Below, piece by piece: positions 19,139-23,696 of a stretch of 23,696 nucleotides of DNA; the first letter of the stretch is position 1; every line of letters starts with the position of its first letter. The notes beneath the pieces are model-generated. The model ran no database searches. It was not told the DNA's origin and saw nothing but the letters and a program-made list of their open reading frames with translations. The DNA comes from Chara braunii (lineage: Eukaryota; Streptophyta; Charophyceae; Charales; Characeae): the NCBI GenBank assembly GCA_003427395.1, contig BFEA01000077.1, forward strand, positions 1,829,078 through 1,852,773, given 5' to 3'. The translations under genes were made by a program, and so were the position numbers.

Positions 19139-19620
19139 TTTCCTCACCCTCAAGCAGATCCGTACCCCCGTCACCTTCCCTCCCCATCCCTTCCATCCCC
19201 ATCTCTTCCGCGACTTCTATTCTACCCGTCTACTCGCCACCGTCCACCCCCACGCCTCCCTTCAGTCCGCTGCTCCCGCGTTTTGCTGGCATCTCTTGCT
19301 GTTCAGCGCTGCATGGGAGCAGTCCAACATAGTAGAGGTGTACTGCGTTGCCACGGGGACAATCTCCACTTGCCGCCACTTCGAGATCTTTCGAGCGGCG
19401 CTTTTTCGCACCCTCTCCTCCTTCTATCACGACTACCTCGCTTCTCTCCCCCGCAATGGCGATCATTTCCCCCGCTTCCACCGGATCATCCAATACGAGG
19501 AGCTCCCGGTGACGATGGAAGGGATGAATCGCTTCCTACCCCCACTCCCACCCCGTCATCCCTCGAGATCCCCGGCATGTACCGCCTCTACTGGCCTATT
19601 CCAACTAGGCGGTGGTAGAT
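18987..19620 (+). CDS. Unrecognised internal ORF C
   Basis: ATG 18987 starts in the acidic tail of ORF B in another frame. After a proline-rich start there is a protein-like part, about 19130-19540, with WEQSNIVEVYCVATGTISTC and FEIFRAALFRTLSSFYHDYL. The frame formally stays open to 20108 inside the 3' LTR, but the sequence beyond about 19550 looks non-coding. A neighbouring frame there gives IPGMYRLYWPIPTRRW followed by a stop at 19616-19618, a more natural end. No domain was recognised. Confidence 0.45.
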
Positions 19621-20006
19621 CCCATTCCACTTGCCCCCCCCCCCTTTTTTTTCTCTCCTCCCTTCATCGGCACGAATCAGTAAGCTTCGCGAAGATCACG
19701 CCATCGATGATGACGTCAACCTACGCGCTGATTCGACGCACGACAACAAGCAGGGGTGCAGAGCACATGGAGATCAGGTGGACCATGATGGCGTCACCTG
19801 GACGATCTCCACGAGCCAGAGGGTTGCATATGACAGGGCTACAGGGATCTTGCCATGGATGTTGTCGCCATCTCATCCACGACCCAGTTATCGTTCCTTG
19901 TACTTCTTCCTGCTCTGATGATACGTTTGGTTCCTCATGCATCACTCTGTTCTCACCTCTTCCTTTTCGCCATGACATGCAATCAGGAGATCACATAATT
20001 TTGGAA
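19621..20006. other. 3' untranslated internal region
   Basis: No supported coding. A polypurine tract would be expected just before the 3' LTR, but none is evident. The nearest sequence is AATTTTGGAA followed by CCCCCTGCGCGTCACA. Confidence 0.5.
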
Positions 20007-20747
20007 CCCCCTGCGCGTCACATATGTGACGAACCACTTCACGATCCCGTGCCACCTTTCGTACCCTTTCTTTTGCTTATTACCAACCCCAGGAAAACCC
20101 CTTTTTGATTTCTTGCTTTCGGGTGCCGCATTTTTCCTTTTTGGAGAGCTTTTTCGACTGCTGAGTTCTGTTTTTCTTTTTGCAAAGTCGGGAAATACAT
20201 GGGGATTTGCGTGTGCCTTAGCGAGCACACTGGGAACTGGGCCCAGCGGTTGGAAATTCCGGGATAAGCGGAACTTTGACGTGTCCTTTCCGAGTGTGTG
20301 AATGTTCTTGGTCGCATCGGAAAAAACTGTCGGAATTTCGTTCGGATACAAATAAGCATAGGACTTTTCTTTTCCCGCGTCGCTCCCTCGCGCGCGGATA
20401 TGGTGATTTCAATTTTTGAATTAGGATAGAAGCAAGCTGTAACTGTTTCGGTGCCTTTTTCTTTTTTTTTGTTGACGGTGCCGCGTATGCAGAAGCTTTC
20501 TTCCCTCTGTCCCCTGTATCGCTCCCTCCCGCGCTCCCTTTCCTTCTCCCTCCTCTTTCTCTCTCCCTGTAACTGTTTCTTTCTCTCTCCTCCCCCTCCC
20601 CCGTCTTGCTGTTTGCGCGCCCATTTCCCTTTTTTTTTTATTATCTAAATCTTGGACCCGTCTTGCGCCACCTCTCGCGCCTTTTCTCTTCTCAACCTCC
20701 GAGTCTGGTGTACGACGCCCGATCGATCCCCCGATAACTCCCGCTCG

Positions 20748-20938
20748 CCAATCAGGTGCGTGGATCGATAAGACCTTCCTATCGCGCGACGTATCGGAAT
20801 GGTTGAACCTTGAGTTCAAAGGAATCAACATGGTGCTCGTAGAGCACTCTTCTCAAAGTCTTATCCTCCTTCTCCTCCTACACCCCCGCCTTCCCGTCGT
20901 TCTCTCCCTCTTCTATCTCCTTTCTCGCAACTATAAAA
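20748..20938 (+). promoter_or_regulatory. 3' LTR promoter: CCAAT box and TATA box
   Basis: CCAAT at 20748-20752 and TATAAAA at 20932-20938, at positions equivalent to those of the 5' LTR. It could drive readthrough into the right flank. Confidence 0.55.
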
Positions 20939-21352
20939 CCCGCAAGCGCGTCCGCAAATCTCTCTTACGTTCTCGACTCTCAAGCCAGCTTCCGGGAAGC
21001 AGTGGCTAGGCGGAGTGTTTGAAGCGATTCGAAAAGTCTTGTCAGGCTGACGATAGACTGGTCGGTTGCGCGCTGGATCGCCACGATGGACTGTGGGATC
21101 TGGGTGAACCGTGTCGAGTCTGCGACAGCGGGGTGGCGATCGCAGTGGTGGGAGTAGCACGCGGCGGACGGGATCGTCGGTGCGGGTATGAGGATCGATG
21201 TTGAGTTGATTGGCCTGGGGCCATATTGGAATTAACGGCGAATGCACCTTGGTTGCAGATTGTTATCTTTGGCGTGAGTGTACGGCGGCGACGTCGAACT
21301 TTTCTCTTCCTGGATCTTGTCATCTTCTATTTTGAACTTTTTTTTCCCTCGA

Positions 21353-21396
<44 letters not shown>

Positions 21397-21412
21397 CTCT
21401 CTTTCTTTCTTC
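21353..21412. repeat. (CT)n tract in 3' LTR
   Basis: Equivalent to 10312-10371. Confidence 0.95.
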
Positions 21413-21942
21413 TCGAAAGACGATGCGTCTGAATGATTGTCCCTCTCTTGAATGGGAATGAGTCGGCCTCCTGTTTCTGTGTGAAATAACTCTTTTTCCG
21501 GAACTCTTCCATTAGTTTCCTGGGTAATCCTCCTACGCAAGGACCCCGTCTACTTGTCTTGTGAACGGTGGATGCGTGTGTACAGTGCAATGCGATCCAT
21601 TTTTTCCTGTGAATGTCTCCTTTACGCACCTTTCACAGTGAATGCATGTATAGAGATGCGTGACTTTTCGGATTGATTAGACGCGTGTCGTCGGGATTTT
21701 GTTCGAGCATACAAGAGTGTTTAGATCTATAGTCCCAAACGCCCTGCGCATGCCATCTGCCTTATGCGGCACGACATCAACAGCCATGTTGAACTGAGTC
21801 GCGGGTCGGTCCCTTAGCCCTATGCATGATCAAGCTGATGTGTGTCTGCTCCCTCGTGAGTCCAGAAGGGTAGATTAAGCGTCGCATGAATGATTTTTTT
21901 TTTGCTCTTAATGATGCCTCTGGATATATGTAATTGATTGAT

Positions 21943-22464
21943 ATGTGGACTGACAAGCACCCTTCGATTGGGCGCCAACCTCCCGTATCTCCCATCCCAA
22001 CGCGACCTTTTCCGTACTGTGAGGAAAGGACACGTGTATGTGAGTGGGACGTACGAGAAGCCGTCGCACAAATCAGCGGGCAGTATTACTTCCCTCTGGC
22101 CAACCGCTGTTCTGGGTTCGTAGAAGCCAGGTTTGTTATTATCGATACGCACTTCCCACCTTACTCGGTATTGCTGCCATTTAACGAGTTAATCGTCATT
22201 CCGTGGATGGCAGTAGAACCCCACTGGCCGCGCACTCTGTGCACCGAATGTCGGCGTTTTGAGCGCTACGAGTCCAGAGGTTTCCACTACCGTGTGCGGA
22301 GTGAAGACGAGCATAAAGAAAGAGCCACGCGACTGAGACCCTCCACGTCAGACTCGGAACTAACCAGCGAACGACGACGGGATTTGATACGAAAACGAGA
22401 CACGCGAAGCGTGCCCAAGCCTTTCTGTTCTAAACGACGGGCTGTAGCCCGGTGGGAGGCATGA
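21943..22464 (+). CDS. LTR-encoded ORF of unknown function (3' LTR copy)
   Basis: ATG 21943 directly follows an in-frame TAA at 21931. The ORF has 173 codons and no interruption. The N-terminus has CEERTRVCEWDVREAV. The centre carries FVIIDTHFPP, LPFNELIVIPW and LCTEC. The C-terminal 60 residues are highly charged and arginine-rich (SERRRDLIRKRDTRS), so nucleic-acid binding is possible. I do not recognise the family. The frame is also open in the 5' LTR as far as its Ns allow, and a diverged relative lies on the minus strand at 22690-22972. It is over 1 kb downstream of the LTR TATA box, so in a genomic transcript it would precede gag. Confidence 0.7.
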   Translation: MWTDKHPSIGRQPPVSPIPTRPFPYCEERTRVCEWDVREAVAQISGQYYFPLANRCSGFVEARFVIIDTHFPPYSVLLPFNELIVIPWMAVEPHWPRTLCTECRRFERYESRGFHYRVRSEDEHKERATRLRPSTSDSELTSERRRDLIRKRDTRSVPKPFCSKRRAVARWEA

Positions 22465-22689
22465 CAATACTTTTTGGATTGAATTTATGTCCTTCTCTCT
22501 GTTTCCCGCCTTGCCCGCGCGCGCATTTCGCGACGCGCGAAACGATCGACTTGCTCCATCGGACCAACACGAGGGATTTCAGTTCCGTCTTTGTCCCCAC
22601 ACTCAATTTCCAAAAATCCTTGGCACACCCCATCTTGCTGTTTTTCTGGGCCTCTTTTCCGCACAGCCCCCTGCGCGTCACACCCGTGC

Positions 22690-22972
22690 TGCAGGAGAGT
22701 TTTGGGAACCGAGCCATTCCTTTATATCCCAGCACCAGCCTCCACCAGGAACACGAGTATCCTTGCAGACACTGACGACAGTTAAACTGGGGCCGCCACG
22801 TGGCGTGGGCTGCCGACCAAGGCAACACCGTCAAATCAGTATAAGGTAGGATCAGGGGTGGGGAAGAAAACCGATCAATCAACACGAACCCACTCCCCCC
22901 TATGTGACAAGCCTTGGACGGGTTGTATAGATGAACCTGGTCGGTTTGCAAGAGCGCACTTCGCACATCCAC
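22690..22972 (-). pseudogene. Diverged relative of the LTR ORF, opposite strand
   Basis: Reading leftward from 22972 (GTG; an in-frame TAG lies two codons upstream) gives DVRSALLQTDQ, FVLIDRFSSPP, LPYTDLTVLPW, a conserved tryptophan and CRQC. These line up in order with DVREAVAQISGQ, FVIIDTHFPP, LPFNELIVIPW and CTEC of the LTR ORF. About 17 of 44 core residues are identical by eye. Similarity ends after about 22775. The frame stays open to 22430, but that part is antisense to the 3' LTR. It is either a remnant of a related element in reverse orientation or a separate gene carrying the same domain. Confidence 0.65.
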
Positions 22973-23554
22973 ATCGATCTACACACTGTCTTCGTCTGCA
23001 ATCGCCGATCGGGAATGGTGGGAGGGTGTTGTGACGTATCAACGAGTGCTCGGGCAGTTACCCGCACTCACGTGTAGCGTAGTAAATCTCGACTCCTTGC
23101 AAATCTTAATGGGTTTCACCCCACTCTCTCCCGCTTAACAAAATGCAAGCTCAAGGACACAACGTCGTTAGTCACCGAATCGTTATCCAAACACAATGGC
23201 TATGCCTGGGTAGCAAAGAGATCGGGCAACGCATGGAGACACACTCGATTGATGCCTTTGGTTACGATGACCAGCCGGGGGGGCACGCAGGACAACCCGA
23301 CACGTGGCACTTGCCCGCGAGGGGGAAGAGAGGGAAGAGTGGGCGATGATTCCCCACGCTCATGGATAGGGCCAGGAATCGGCAAGGGGCGGGGAAGGCA
23401 AGGCGAGATCAAAACACTCATGCATACCGGCTGACGTTCGATACCCCCACCTTTCCCCCGGGTTGTGCCTACAACGCTTTACACCCGTGACATCACTCCA
23501 CATCCATACATCCATGCATCTTCAAGTTGGACAAGTTGGATAACGAAGCACTCA
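22973..23554. other. Right flank, no recognised gene
   Basis: Unique-looking sequence with several short open frames on both strands, none with a recognisable domain. If the minus-strand ORF at 22690-22972 belongs to an element, its upstream part would lie here, but no LTR end or promoter could be identified. Confidence 0.45.
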
Positions 23555-23655
23555 GACCCGTTTTCCAGCAGGTGCTGCTCCCCACCAATAGATGGAGCCT
23601 CCATGCGGGTGTTAGTGGTGTCTGCTCTTATCAGCAGCACTAACACTGGCGAGGG

Positions 23656-23696
<41 letters not shown>
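23555..23696 (+). mobile_element. LINE/SINE-type 3' tail, copy C, with poly-A
   Basis: GACCCGTTTTCCAGCAGGTG leads to the box CCACCAATAGATGGAG (23582-23597). A hairpin follows with arms GTGTTAGTG (23609-23617) and CACTAACAC (23638-23646), plus CCTC/GAGG outer pairs (23598-23601 and 23651-23654). An A tract (23660-23696) reaches the window end. Only about 140 bp is present, so it is a very short 5'-truncated LINE copy or a SINE sharing the LINE tail. Confidence 0.8.

Larger units (their letters stand above)
8983..22682 (+). mobile_element. Ty3/gypsy-type LTR retrotransposon, full length but defective
   Basis: Two direct LTRs of about 2.65 kb flank, in order, an iMet primer-binding site, gag with CCHC knuckle, aspartic protease, RT, RNase H, a PHD-like finger, DDE integrase and three extra ORFs. 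Integrase after RNase H is the Ty3/gypsy order. Gag-pol has premature stops (12054, 12820, 14881, 17383 and others) and at least four frame changes, so this copy cannot make a complete polyprotein as sequenced. No purine-rich tract is evident next to the 3' LTR. CCCG flanks both ends if the right boundary is 22682. Confidence 0.92.
20025..22682 (+). repeat. 3' LTR (2658 bp)
   Basis: Begins TGTGACG and, if extended to 22682, ends CGTCACA, a perfect 7-bp terminal inverted repeat with TG...CA ends. Homology to the 5' LTR, however, stops at about 22667. The final 16 bases (22667-22682) are also found just in front of this LTR at 20007-20022. A TG...CA end at 22665 (CCGCACA) is the alternative boundary. 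Confidence 0.88.

Noticed and set aside
17918-19620. Envelope gene
   Set aside because: The position fits, but no signal peptide, transmembrane segment or glycoprotein-like pattern was seen.
18987-20108. Taking the whole 373-codon frame as one gene
   Set aside because: It runs into the 3' LTR and loses protein-like character after about 19550, so only the first part is listed.
23031-23037. TGTGACG as the start of another LTR in the right flank
   Set aside because: Only the seven bases match. The following sequence does not align with the LTR.

Overview
This is eukaryotic, repeat-dominated genomic DNA. It holds (GA)n and (TG)n microsatellites, poly-A-tailed retroposons, short inverted-repeat elements, a decayed non-LTR retrotransposon and a roughly 13.7 kb Ty3/gypsy-type LTR retrotransposon. 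No single-copy host gene, tRNA or rRNA gene could be supported. The primer-binding site matches the plant-type initiator-tRNA-Met site in 12 of 13 bases, so a plant-lineage genome, perhaps a streptophyte alga, is my best guess. That is inference only.

Layout. Positions 1-1605 carry a GA microsatellite and three copies of one dispersed repeat. The third copy is split by a 429-bp foldback element with perfect 31-bp terminal inverted repeats (TIRs) and a 3-bp target duplication; the second copy gives the empty site. Positions 1730-2763 grade from TG microsatellite into a palindrome-rich CAGTCTGTCA satellite, a G-quadruplex-type G-rich stretch and a poly-A tail. Positions 3367-3861 hold small inverted-repeat elements, including TTAA-flanked MITEs.

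Positions 4431-7615 are non-LTR retrotransposon material: a short 3' tail, a C-terminal fragment, then the 3' half of an ORF2 (reverse transcriptase FADD motif, zinc-binding domain, C-terminus, 3' UTR, poly-A). A TTAA MITE sits inside this ORF, and conceptually removing it with one TTAA joins the two flanking coding segments in frame. Several 3' tails share a conserved box followed by a hairpin whose arms differ in sequence from copy to copy.

Positions 8314-8689 are an assembly artefact: two 169-bp direct copies separated by the 38-bp Nextera mate-pair junction adapter.

Positions 8983-22682 are the LTR element: 5' LTR, iMet primer-binding site, gag with zinc knuckle, protease, reverse transcriptase, RNase H, a PHD-like finger, DDE integrase, about 1.7 kb with three unrecognised sense ORFs, then the 3' LTR. 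Gag-pol is broken by several stops and frame changes. Each 2.65-kb LTR has a TATA box about 0.9 kb from its start and, far downstream of it, an ORF of about 175 codons. A divergent relative of that ORF lies on the minus strand just outside the 3' LTR. The 5' LTR contains Ns and a 95-bp duplication typical of gap filling, so LTR divergence here should not be used for dating. Positions 22973-23554 hold nothing recognisable, and the window ends in another poly-A-tailed retroposon 3' end.
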